Positions 40,199-52,400 of a stretch of DNA of 64,000 bases are shown here, in pieces. The DNA lies in contig NW_004086962.1 in NCBI RefSeq assembly GCF_000220395.1, positions 27,810 to 91,809 of the forward strand, written 5' to 3'. The notes beneath the pieces were generated by a model. That model searched no databases. It was given only the letters and a program-made list of their open reading frames with translations, and was not told the DNA's origin. The position numbers and the translations under genes were made by a program. The DNA comes from Ichthyophthirius multifiliis. Taxonomy: Eukaryota > Ciliophora > Oligohymenophorea > Hymenostomatida. The first letter of the stretch is position 1. Each line of letters opens with the position of its first letter.

Positions 40199-41460
40199 TT
40201 ATTATTTTATTTATTCTTATTATTATTATTATTTTTCTTATTATTAATATATTTTTTATTATTCTTAATATTCTTAATAATTTTATTATTCTTATTTTTA
40301 GTTTTATTAATATTAAATATCCCTTATTGAATTATAATGTGATTTACCATGATAAGAAACTCTAATAATAGGTCTTTTTTCATTATCATCTTTCTCATCA
40401 TTATTATTTTTTTCATGAAAAGTTCTCATTGGTTCACTAGAATAGGCATAAACTTCAATTGGCATATTGTATATTTCTGAAAGAGCTTAAAGTTCTATAT
40501 CATCCCCCCACACTCCATCTTGTTTTTTTTAAAAAATGTATTCATCAAAATCTATATCAATATAGTTCTCGAAAAATTAGCGTTCAATTTTAATATATTC
40601 AATGCAGTAATATCTTATTTCTTTATGGTAGTTCTCACTTCCGTATATTTAGTCCGAAACAGCTCTAAAAAGACAATTGCCATCGCCTTAAACAGTTATT
40701 ATTTTCATATTTTTTTTGCCAATTCTTCTACAAATTTATGCTCTCGCTTCTCTATGAAAGCCTATATCCTTTAATTTAGGCTTTTGGCGTTTTTTTGACC
40801 ATATGCAGGCGAAAAAGTTCCTACTTATTAAGCTTTTCGAGGGTCTGTAATGTTTATGTATTCATCATATTTACTATGATAACCCACATAGTGCACTAAA
40901 ATACGCTGTGGGTCTATAATTTCTTTAACAATGCCTTCTAGCCATTATTTAGATGATTAATGGTAAACATCTAATCGATTATTTATGTTGATTTTATTTC
41001 CGAATTTCCATTATTTGAGAACTCGAGGGGAATCAAAAGGCAAAAATTCATCGTATTTTTAAGACCAGCCACTATAATGGACTTTTATGACATTATTTTA
41101 TCTATTAATGGATACTATTTCGGCATTTAACCATTTTTTTACTGTATCTTGACAGTCTATATTTTCTCCTATGTAAAATTTAGGAGGATTAATACTAACT
41201 GTTTCTTATTTTTATTCTTCTATATGAGCACCTTCGGGATAAAAGTCGGTATTTATTTATACTTATTATTAAATAGAATCTTCGAAATTTATATTATTGT
41301 TATTTTATTTTTGTGAAAGATTTTAGTCGTTTGAGTCTTATAGTTCTTGTTCGATTTCTATTATATTTTGGTTTATGTTATTATTTTATTCTATAGAACT
41401 TGATTTTGGTGAAGATTTATCACTATTTTGTATTGATTAATTATTTTCGTCTATACCCAT
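39629..41460 (-). CDS. OTU-family deubiquitinase with two Tudor-knot/chromobarrel repeats, UIM-like motifs and a UBA-like end
   Basis: ATG 41460 to TGA 39631-39629, no intron, about 610 residues if one A is restored. Residues about 105-240 hold two SH3-like repeats: WLNAEIVSINRQNNVIKVHY then SGWSQKYDEF, and WLEGIVKEIIDPQRILVHYV then GYHSKYDEYI, as in Tudor-knot domains. The OTU domain has the catalytic motif VQGDGNCLFRAVSDQIYG (Asp and Cys), GVWGDDIELQALSEIYNMPI, and the terminal His in SYHGKSHYNSI. A polyGln tract (TAA repeats, 40137-40250) follows, then UIM-like MEIALEESMK and ELMQAIKESQN, and a UBA-like end, TVVQMGFQIDLVIQAYTIFG. It would cleave ubiquitin chains, with the extra domains binding ubiquitin or chromatin/RNA. 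The frame breaks at the T run 40710-40717 (8 T; 9 restores it). Confidence 0.88.
40137..40250 (-). repeat. (TAA)n repeat coding polyGln
   Basis: A long TTA run on the plus strand, continuing as imperfect TTA/TTC/TAT triplets to about 40330. In the OTU gene it is read as Gln with occasional Glu, Lys and Tyr. It gives a spurious polyLeu frame on the plus strand. Confidence 0.85.
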
Positions 41461-42659
41461 TTTTTTGTTATTATTTATATTTTTTTGTTTTTTTTTTTTT
41501 AGTTTTTTTTTTTTTTTTTAATAAATAATGTCTTCTTTATTCTTTTTTTTTTAAAAAAAAAATATTAATAATTTTTTTTTTTTTATAGATATGAATATAT
41601 ATATTTTTTTTTAATTTTTATTAAAAATATTTTCTTTAATTAAAATTTATTATTAAAATATAGTTATAACATATATTTTATATAATGTATTAAAATTATA
41701 AAAATATGCAATTTACTTATTTTTCTATAATATGAACTTAAAAATTCCATAATATGAATATTCTTGTTATATTAATATATAAGAAGATAAATCAAATATG
41801 AAAATATAATTTATAAAGTATTTATAAACATTATTATATAAAAGAAACAATTATAATTAATTATTTTATATATTAATAATTAATAGAGTATGCTAAATTA
41901 TAAATTCTAGACTTAAAAATATATTATATTTATTATTAATAATTATTTTTTTTAATAAAATTTTCATTATTATTAAATATTTTTTTTTAACTAATAAAAA
42001 ATTGAAAAATATGATTTCGAAATTAAATAAAAAATGTAATGTATAAAAAATAAACTTTATAATTATATTATAATATTTAAATTATATATATTAATATTAA
42101 ATTTATTTTTAACATAAAAACTTAAAATTATAACAAAAGAATATTAAAAAAAAGAATTAGTAAATTCAAAATTTAAAGAAAAAAATAAAAAAAAATGAAT
42201 TTTAATTTAATTATTTCCTCTTTTATGTTTAAAAAAATAATTATACTATTTATTTAAATTATTTATTATATAAAAAATATTAAAGGGTTTAATAATAAAT
42301 AAATAAAAACGAAAAATTATAGTTTAAATTTGATTTATATATAAATTTAATTAAAAAAAAAATATTTTTTAATAAAAATTTACAAAATTTTAAAATATTT
42401 AATTAAGAACAAGAAAGGATATTTGATATAATTTTTTTAAAAAATATATATAAATAAAATATTAATATACAATAAATAAAAATGTATATTTATATTTATA
42501 TATAATTTATATATTTAAAATATTTATAATGTTAAAAATATAAACTAAAATTTTTTTAATGGAAAAAATTAAATATTAAGATAAATATAAATATATAAAA
42601 ATTTTGCAATAAAATATGTATTTATATTAATAAATTTAATATATCTTTATAAAATTCTA
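41461..42659. other. AT-rich intergenic stretch
   Basis: About 1.2 kb of A/T sequence, with T runs near 41486-41520 and 41571-41584 just upstream of the OTU start codon. No sustained frame was seen under the ciliate code. Confidence 0.55.
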
Positions 42660-43237
42660 TCAATCGACTTTCTATGATGCTTCTTCAAAGTTTTCTTATA
42701 ATTACGGAATATCATCTTCTTCACCACCAGCTTTTTAGTTCTTATCTAAAGTAGATTCAAGAATATCCTTTAAGTCCTTAAGTTAATTAGGTCCTAAATG
42801 TTAAAGAATGTCTGGTAAAAGTTCTTTGACAGCTAAAAATAAAATAAAAAAATATTAAAAAAAAATTAAATAAATAAAAAATTTACTTTTTGTTTCACTT
42901 TTTCCGATCACAACAAAAGTATTGCTTTATAAAGAAGCAAGTACTAAGTTTTTAAAAATAATTATTATATATGTTTTTTTTTTTATATATATATATTACC
43001 TTCAGGTCTATCAAAATGCATAATAGTTTTATCATCTCTGAACATATTTACTTCATCTATGCCTTAGAAAGGTTATACTCCGAATTTTTTTATTACTGTT
43101 TTTAATTTCTTATCATCTGTAATTGCTGTCTTTTGGACTTTTTTTACTTTTCTACGTTAAGTACCTTTACCTCCTGTTCTAGAATCACCAATTTTTTCTT
43201 ATAACTTTCTTCTTGCTTCTAATACTTCTTAGTCCAT
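42660..43237 (-). CDS. BTF3: Nascent-polypeptide-associated complex subunit beta (BTF3)
   Basis: Three exons with introns at 42944-42999 (56 nt) and 42833-42886 (54 nt). The spliced frame from ATG 43237 to TGA 42662-42660 gives 155 residues, the normal size for beta-NAC. The ribosome-binding N-terminus and NAC domain are unmistakable: the IGDSRTGGKGTQRRKVKKVQ block with its GGKGT-RRK motif, then FGVQPFQGIDEVNMFRDDKT and IMHFDRPEG, NTFVVIGKSETKTVKELLPD and ILQHLGPNQLKDL. The acidic C-terminal tail is also typical. Beta-NAC pairs with alpha-NAC at the ribosome exit tunnel and shields emerging chains. The splice joins fall inside conserved sequence, which confirms both introns, and no frame correction is needed. 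Confidence 0.96.
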
Positions 43238-43786
43238 TTTTTTTTTTTTTAATTTTTTGTTTTAATTATTATATTATTTATTTATTTAATTTTTTTTTTT
43301 ATTTTTTTGATATTATTTTTTCATAATTTTGATTCTTTTTTTTTTAATTCTAATTTATTTATTTAAAAGGGATATATAATCTTCTTATTTTACGTTATTA
43401 TATATATATAATACTATTTTAATCTTAATATTAAGCTAAAATTGCTTCTTTATATTTATCTAATTTTACGTAAAAAACTCAATTAATAAAATAAAAGGAC
43501 AAAATGAATTTTTTGTTTTTTATTTTTTTTTAATTTAAGTTTTTTATCAAAAAATAAATAAATTAATAATAAAAAAAAAGAAAGTATAAATTATATTTTC
43601 TTTGTAAAGTTAAATGTTTCATTGTTTTATATTTCTTTAAACATAAGAATATTAATTAATTGAATTTGTATGTAAAAAAAAAAGATTATATCATAATGAT
43701 AACTATGATATAAAAAATATTATAATATTAATCATTTATTTAGAGGCATAAAATAATAAAATAAATATGTTAAAAAAATTGTAGCA

Positions 43787-43864
<78 letters not shown>

Positions 43865-44018
43865 AAAAACTTGTCTTTTTATTTTTTATTTGCTTTTTAT
43901 ATTATTTCTAAAGTAATATTATTTAAATTAATATTTTTAAATTAAATGAATTTTAAATATTAATTTATCTTATTTTTTACAAAAAAAAAAAATATATCTA
44001 TTATTATTTAATATTTTT
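43238..44018. other. AT-rich intergenic stretch with a long (AT)n tract
   Basis: Contains T runs directly upstream of the BTF3 start and an (AT)n microsatellite at about 43796-43859. Nothing else recognised. A 68-codon standard-code frame at 43970-44176 overlaps the end of the next gene and is only a fragment of its frame. Confidence 0.65.
43796..43859. repeat. (AT)n microsatellite
   Basis: About 32 uninterrupted AT dinucleotides in intergenic DNA, the longest such tract in the window. Confidence 0.92.
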
Positions 44019-45947
44019 TCAATTAATTTAATTTGAAAAGTAAGCATAAAATATTTATTAATAAAGCATTTTAAAAATTTCTTCCATATCCTAAAACGTA
44101 ATTTTAGATTATCTGGCTTTATTAGCATCAAAATTATATTCTTTTTGAATTCTTTTAATTTTAATTTCAAAAGCAACTAAAAGTACATAAGAAATATTAT
44201 TTCCTATTAATTTATCTCCTTGTTTATTAAGAAAATCAATATAATTTTAAATTGTTTTTCTTTAAGTTTTGACTAATTTCTATACTTCTTCTTCCAATTA
44301 TTTAAATAAAGTATTAATAATTTAATTAAGATCAGAAACTATGGGTGTTTATATTAATTTAAAAAAATTAATTTCATTTATTTTTAATATGTTTTTATAT
44401 TCTTTTATATTATTTTGATTTGATTTTATTCTTAATTAAAAAAGTTCGTCTTAAAATATTGAAAGGTTTCCTTTTTAAAACTCGACTATTTTATCATCAA
44501 AGTCGGAGTAACTTATTTCTTTTATATTTTCATTTTTTTGTTCTTCATTTAGGTAAAAATATAAAGATAAGAATTATTAATATTATGGAAAAATTGCAAT
44601 ATTTTCTTTTTTTAGTAACTCTTCGCATTTATTAATATAAAAAAGAGCTGTTTTTGCCAAAATATCCTTATCTTGTAATTTTCCACATGAAAAATTTAAT
44701 AAAAGATTATTTTTTTTACTTTATATTTATTAAATGTATTTTTACATGAATTAATTTCCAAAACTTATGCAATAATTGAAATATTAGAAATTATTTATTA
44801 ATAAGATTAATTAAAATATAACTAAATAAACCCTTTTTTCTTCCAAAAAATCCTCTTTGTCAATTTTTTCCCAAAAATGAGGATTTTATTCTAGTATTTA
44901 TCCTATTATTAATTCCAAAAAGATAATTTAGTCATAAAAAAAGCCTAATATAACTAATAAAGTACACATAGGTAAAACACAACATTCAGTATTACAATTA
45001 GAATATTTATTCAGGAAAAAATTTAATAATGCAAAATTAGTTTTGTAAACGAATTCTTCCCTTTATTAATTTCCTTAAATTTCTTGGTATTATTTTTAAA
45101 TTAAAAAACCTTTCTCGAATATAGTATATATAGAATCATCAAATTATTTGAAGTCTATAAAACCTGCAATTCCTTCAATTTATCTATCTTATAATTATTT
45201 GTATTTTTAAATACAATTTTTTATATAATTTTCTACTTCTTATTTTTCGTCTATTACATCTTCTTATTATTATAGTATTTGTATATTTTCTTTTTCTTCT
45301 TATTATTATAATTATATATTATCATCATTATTTTTTTAATTTTATTCAAAATCTTAGTCCTTTATATATTAATTGTTGTTATTGAAAAGATATTTAGGAA
45401 CACCTTTTCGATAATATAAGCCGGGTATTATATAATCGTTGAAATCTTATTTTTTATTTTAATTATTATTTTATTCAATACTGTTGAAAGGAAAAATCAG
45501 AAATTATTTTTTATTTAAAGATATTTTATTTTAATTTATTTTTTTTTGTATTAAACTGACTATTTTTTTTGATAATATAATTATTTTTTATATTTATTCT
45601 TCATCTTAGTCTATATTTTATTGTATTATTTAAGTATTTTCTATTTCTATTTCTTAATTTAATAAAATGCACATCAAAACATATTGATTTTGGGATATTT
45701 ATTATTAATTGGGTATTTATTACTAGATTATTAATTCAAGTATTTTTTTGTATATACTTGATTTTTTTAAATTAAATATACTTTAAATAATAAATTCATT
45801 TAAAATTATCTTTGATTGCTTCAAAGTAAGGAGAGCTTTCGTAATTTAAAAGTTGAATTATTCAGTATCATCTATTTTATAAAGTTAAGACTGGACTATG
45901 TTATTTTAAATATTATTTTATAAAAATAAGTAAATATTATCATACAT
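44019..45947 (-). CDS. Unrecognised 642-residue helical protein
   Basis: One clean intron-free frame from ATG 45947 to TGA 44021-44019 with TAA/TAG as Gln. The N-terminal 150 residues are Ile/Asn/Gln-rich helices. Then comes a conserved-looking patch with DYIIPGLYYRKGVPKYLFNN, a charged low-complexity linker (Gln/Asn/Asp), and a globular-looking half that starts around IEGIAGFIDFKQFDDSIYTI and includes a Cys cluster, NCNTECCVLPMC. The last 150 residues are coiled-coil-like (KQLEEEVQKLVKTQRKTIQN). I recognise no enzyme motif, TM segment or signal peptide; a hydrophobic patch (TLLVILGFFYDQIIFLELII) is interrupted by charges. It lies between beta-NAC and the calcium-channel gene on the same strand, with its own spacing. 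The gene is well supported; the function is unknown. Confidence 0.75.
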
Positions 45948-46193
45948 TTTTTTTTTAAAAAAAAAATAATAATATAAAAAAGGAATGTATAATAAAAATT
46001 AATTATATATGTATTTTAAATTTTTTATTCTATAAAGATATATTATTTAATTTTTTTTGCTAAATTTTCTATATATGTTTCATATATTATTTAAAAAGAT
46101 AGTATAAAACTTATTTTATTTAGACAATTAATAAAAAATTTCTTTTATTATTAATTTCTTTTGTTTAATTATATTAAAAAAAAAAATATTTAT

Positions 46194-49100
46194 TCATTTA
46201 TTTTATTCTAAACATTATTATTCGTAATGATTTTCAGATTCTTTAGGGCTTTTATTTGCTATAACAATTTAAATAGGAATAATTTATTTAATCAATTAAG
46301 AATTACTATCGAATTAATCTTATATATAACCTTTATTATTATTACTAGGAGAATTAGAAACTTGTTGATCTTTATTAACTTTTAAGTTATTATTATAATT
46401 TAGCACTTATTACTAAAACGTGAGATTATTTTAATAATTATTATTATTATTTTTTCCAGAATTTTATTTATTTTTTGAACTATTATTTTAAGGAGTATTC
46501 TGAGTTCTAGAAGGTGTATATTGAATTCTGGAAGGTGTTTATTTACTATAACTATTATTTTTCCCAAGTTAAATATTTTCTATTAAATTAGGAATATGTA
46601 AATTTTAATTTTTTTCTATTTTTTCAAAATAAAATCTATTGTCATTATAAAAATCCGGAAAATCTCCTTTATAAATATCCGCATCAGGAAGGAATACAAA
46701 TTTTTCGATTTATGATTTTTCCGTATTATTTTTTTATATTAAAGATCGTTCCCTGGAAATAATTTTTTTTTTCAATTTTATTTTCTTAGCATTATCATCT
46801 TCTTTATCAAATAAAATCACTGAGTCTTCCTCTGAATCATTATCATCAGTTTAACTGGAAATATTGTCCGCAACTTAAATTTTACTCTGTTAAAGGTTAA
46901 TACTATAACTATTCCAACTTTTAAAACACATGCTAACAAATAATTTCTATACAAGCGGATTTACTTCTTTTTCTCTTTTTTTTACAAATTTCTATTTTAA
47001 AACATTAGCCTATTTTTTTTTCAGATGTTAAATTTTTCTTAAAGTTATTTCTTCTTCTGCTTTTACGATTTATAATCCTTTTTTTTCTAAAGGGTTATTT
47101 TCTTAATAAATTTCCTCAAGAAGACTAAATCTTAATAAATAATACATTAATTCGTTATAATATATAAAACCCTCATAATCACAACAAATACTCATTTACA
47201 TAATATTTTTACCTGCAAATGCACGCTATTAAATTCTGAATTTTTCAACTTTTTATTTTATATTTATGTCCTCATATTCTTTAATATCTTTATAGTTTTC
47301 CTTTAACATCTCGGCATATTTTTTTGTATTTGTTTCTAAATTATAACCTAAAGGTTCTTTTAGTTCACAATACAAATCTAGAAGTTAATTCTCATGTATT
47401 TTGACTCCGTTTAATCTTCTAGTGTGTTTTACCCACACTTATTTAAAATAAATTTCGTATTCTTTGAAAGTATTTAATAAACTATTTGGGTTTATATAAT
47501 TTTATTCGAATTAATCAACTATAATAAGAATGAAAAGGTTCATCATAACAAACTATACACAAATAATAAAAAGTATGAAGAAAATACAGTTCAGATAATT
47601 TCCATTTTGCATAGTATCATACATCACTAAATACCATTATTCCCCAGTGGAGCATATAAAAAGTAGTATTAAAGAATTATGAAAATTCGAAAAGTTACTA
47701 TTTTAATCAATAATTTTTCCTTAGTGAATATCTTTAAAGAAAAATACACCCAAAATCGAGAAAATAAAATATACCAAAAATAAAAGAGCAGCAACATTAA
47801 TTAAAGAAGTTAGAGAAAAAATTACAGTCTAAATTAATTTTTGTAAGTTTTAAAAAGTCTTTATTATCCTAAATAACCGCGTAACTCTTAAAACTCTTAG
47901 TACTCTAGCTAATTAAGGTCCTGATTTTAGAAAAGAAATAAATTCTTAACCTATAGAATCCATTATTATATCCAATATAGATGTGCAAACTACAAAAAAA
48001 TCAAATTAATTCCATCCATTAAAAAAATACCCTATAAATCCATAAGCGGTTATCTTAAAAATACTTTCTGCAATAAAAATATATGTGAATACCAAATTAG
48101 CTATTTTTAATCCATTATCATATTCCGTAGTCGAATTTTCATAATTCATAGCCATAATAATTATATTTCCGAAAATACACAAAAGGATAAAGGTATCCAT
48201 ATGCTAGGATTCACATATATACCAAAAAAATAACCTAAATTTGTTTTCGGGTTACTTCAATGATAAATAGTCTGGTTTAGACTTCAAAAGTTGTTTTTAT
48301 AATTATATCCATTCCACTTAAGATTCATTTAGTTCTTTGTTTTTGGATTTTCTAGCTGCTAAATTATAATTCAGAGACATAATGGCCACGAAAAGATTTA
48401 AAAGGAATAAGCTTCCAATAAAAATGAAAATAATAAAATAAGCTATGAAATATAAATTATTATTTTAAATAGGACCTGTCTCGTCTCCGTCTATAAAATT
48501 CCAAATATAATCCGGCCACCCTTCTAAAGTTGAAAGAATGAATAAAGTTAACATTCCATTGCCTATATTGTCAAAATTAAGTTACCGGTTTTCCCATTTT
48601 CCTCCTTTTTCTAAACATTCATTTTTATGTAAATAATTTTTTGAGTCATCAAACAGATTACAATAGTGTAGTTTATTACCCATTAAGTTTATTCCTAAAA
48701 TAGCGAACATTATCCATACTAAAATCACTACGATTACTACATTTACTATTCCAGAGACTGATTCTAGTAAAGATGTTACGATTAATTTCATTGATCGATT
48801 ATGGGATATAAATCTTAATGGACGTAATGTTCTAAGTAAACGAAGTATTCGAACTATACCTAAGTCTACTGAATCAACAGATGCATCTATTATACTTGCG
48901 ATAACTATAAAAAAATCCAGACAGGACCAATATTCTCGTAAATAAGAGTTATGGTCGAAAAAAAAACCGAGGACAATAATTTTTATTAAAGATTCTAAAC
49001 TGAAAAATATTGTGAAAAATAAATTGATAATTTTTATTGTGTTTATCATAAATTAATCATTAGGATTTTATTCATCATAGTATGTACTTAGTAATAAAAT

Positions 49101-49381
49101 TAATGAACTTAATATTATTGTACTATTTTTATTTTAAGTTTATATATATATAATTAAAAAACATATATTTATTTTAAAATTTTATTTTTTACACTAATAT
49201 AGCTTTTTCAAACAAAGGATTTCTATAAATTCTAGCAATCATAATTCTCAAAAAATTATTTTTAGAAAATAGATAAACTGAAAATTCGCATTCAATATTA
49301 TCAAATAGTAATTAGATTTTTTTAATTTACAATTATTATTATTAAGTTCCCTAGAATTCTACTTTTTTAATTTAAGAAACA

Positions 49382-49418
<37 letters not shown>

Positions 49419-52400
49419 ATTATTATTATGATTTTTATGATTTTTATGACATTTATGACTTTTATCCTTAAATACTATTATCTTATATTTTAGATTTTTA
49501 AGATTTAAAAGAATTATTAATTTCATAACTTTTTGTTTAAAAAGTACTTTACGATAATTGCATTTATTATTGAAGTTCGAGATCTTTTTCAATTTCAATT
49601 TCCTATTCGAACTCTATTTTAGTTTTTTCATCCAAATTATTAAACGAATCCATAATTACAGCTAATAATAAATTAAGGAGGACATAATTTCCTATGAAAA
49701 TCCACGAAACCAAAAATACTAGAGCCAAATAAATATTAACTTAATTCCTTAAAAAAGTCATTAAAATATTATTCCAGTTTTCCAAAGTCATAATCTAAAA
49801 AACTGTCAAAAAAGAATTATAAAAAGTATTAAAATTAGTTCTTTCATTAATTTACCCTCCAAAAAGTTACATTCCTAACAAAGTATATATAAAAATGAAC
49901 AAAAAAAGCAAAATCATAATATAAATAAAAGATTAAACGCAATTCCCAATTGCCTAAATAATCACTTACATAAATTTCAGCTACCTAATCAACCTAGTGA
50001 CCCTTAAAACTCGAAAAACCCTTAAAATTCTCACCGATCTAAAAGCACTAAAAGCACTGCTTCCCCCATTTCCACTCACACTCAACTCCACAAGCGACAA
50101 AACAACAATAAAAGAGTCAAAAACATTCATTTTATCCTACAAATATTCAATTATACCCAATCCAATCAATTTAAGTCCCATATCAAATGTAAAAATAGCC
50201 GTAAAAGCCTTATTAAAAGAACTTAAAGTTTATTCATGTTCTGTACTTACTAAACCCTCTAAAGCCAAAATAACAGTATTCATAACTACACAAAGCATTA
50301 TTGCATTATCGAAAAATTTTGATAAGGCGAATTTTCGAATTTTTCTTCTTGTTATGTTTATTATACCGTCATATATATGCATTGCTTTTTGTGAATTATT
50401 TAATGATTTAAGAACAATTATATAAGAATTTTCTGATATTCGTTTAGTGGTTTAAAACTAGTGTATTTTTCGTTATTAAAAAAAATTCTTTATGTCATCT
50501 ATTGATGAATGGGTGCTTATATATGTTATATGCTGTTTTTAGATTGTTTCAATTATATTATTTGTTATTTCTAAGTATGTTCTATCTAATTTTTCGTTAT
50601 TTTATTGTTGATTGTCATTTGTATTTATATTATAAATGTTATTTAAACAGTTGAATTATAATAATTCTTCGTCATTTGTGTTGCTTTTTGTTGTTTTTTT
50701 ACCAAGAATAAATTCTTGAGCTTTTTTAAAATCCCATTTTTGGACTGTTTCGTAATTATTGTTTTGAGGTTTTTTAAGCATTTTTTATTTGAATAGTAAA
50801 GAATCATTTTTTATAAATGAATTTTTTATACTTTTTTAGTTTGTTATAAGAAAAGAACCTCCAGTACTGTTATTTATACTTTTATTTATTGTATTATAAT
50901 CTTCTCCATCTTCCAAATTATATCTTAATTTGAAGGTTTTTAAGGACCTCTTTTGTTAAAAAGTTAATAACTACTATTCGGCTTTATTAAAATCTTTAAT
51001 TTAACCATTATTAGGTAATAAACATAAAATTTGTTTTTAATTTAATTCTTTTTTAAGTGGAATCAAATTATTTTTTTAATTTTTAATATTTCCTTCTTGA
51101 TCGTCCCAATTATCGTCTTTTCTTTTGATTTAATGCCTTATGTATTTTAAATTAAATCTTAATTATTTTAATTATTATTAATGTTTTATATTTCTTTTTT
51201 CTTCTATTAATTATAATTTTTTAGGGAGAACGTCATCTATTTGATCATTGTAATTTTCTTGTGAAAAAATGACTTTAGCTTTCATATATTTAGAATAGAA
51301 AATATCTTTATATTATTTTAATTACATATGTTTTTATTAATTTGCGAATTCCGAAACAACTTAAACTTAATTAGTAATTTTTCGAGTTTCTTATCCTTTT
51401 AATTTTGTTTGAAATTAATTAATATTATTATTAAGTCTTTATTTTCTTTGTTTTCTTTATATTATTTTTAATTCTTATTTATTTTTTTCAATTGAATCCG
51501 TTTCATTTTAAAATTTATTACTGATTTAGGCAAAATCACTATCTTCATACAAAAATTCGAAAGTGTTTTTATTTGTTTATTTTGAATTTATAATAGATTT
51601 TTCATTTTCTTCTTCTAAAGAAAATAAAGAGGCTTCATTTACTTAATTTAATGTGTTATTCTTTATTTTATTTAGGGAGAAAGCGACCTTTGTCGGTAAA
51701 TTTTCTTATGTAGAGTTATTTTTATGATTTAATTTTAGTTCTTTTTATTATTATCTGATTTTTTATTTCTATTTATTTATTGCTTTATATTCTATTATTT
51801 AAATAAAATTATCCTCTCCTTCTATTGAGGAATTACTTTCAATATTATTTTATGAGCTTTTTAAATTTTTGCTTTTTAATTAAATGTCAGCATTTGAAGA
51901 TAAATCTAATCTTGATAAAGTACTTATATATTACCCGGAAGGAGGTTAAGATTTATGTATAAATTTTTGTTTAATAATTCCTTAAAAAACGATTTTTTAT
52001 TAATTATTTATTTTTATCTTTTAAGATGAAGGTTTTTTTTCTAGTGAGAATTTTAAAATAGTACTGTTTTTTTTAGGTGAACCCTCTTTTTTTAATATTG
52101 AGTTTATTTTATTTGAATTAGTTAAAGGACTTCTTATAGCTGGGGATTGAGTACGATTTTTATTTTGGTGTTTTTAAGTATTACAATAGATATTTAAAGA
52201 TGTTAATTTGCTATTTTTTTTCGATCTTATTAAATATTTATATTATTATCATTATTATTTATATTTTCTTCTTTATTTTTTAAATTTTGAGATTCTTCAT
52301 TATTTTAAATTTATTAAATATTTTATTTTTAAATAATAATATTAAAATCATCTTTTTAAGTATTTTTTTAAAAATTAGCTTTTACTGAATGATTAACAGC

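Noticed and set aside
40130-40330. PolyLeu plus-strand ORF
   Set aside because: Opposite-strand reading of the OTU gene's TAA-coded polyGln tract.
48006-49049. Two short minus-strand channel-like ORFs as separate genes
   Set aside because: They are parts of domains IV and III of one Cav channel, cut by TAA/TAG codons that are Gln here.
49997-50425. 142-codon plus-strand ORF
   Set aside because: Antisense to the domain II S3-S4 region of the Cav channel, whose minus-strand reading is conserved.
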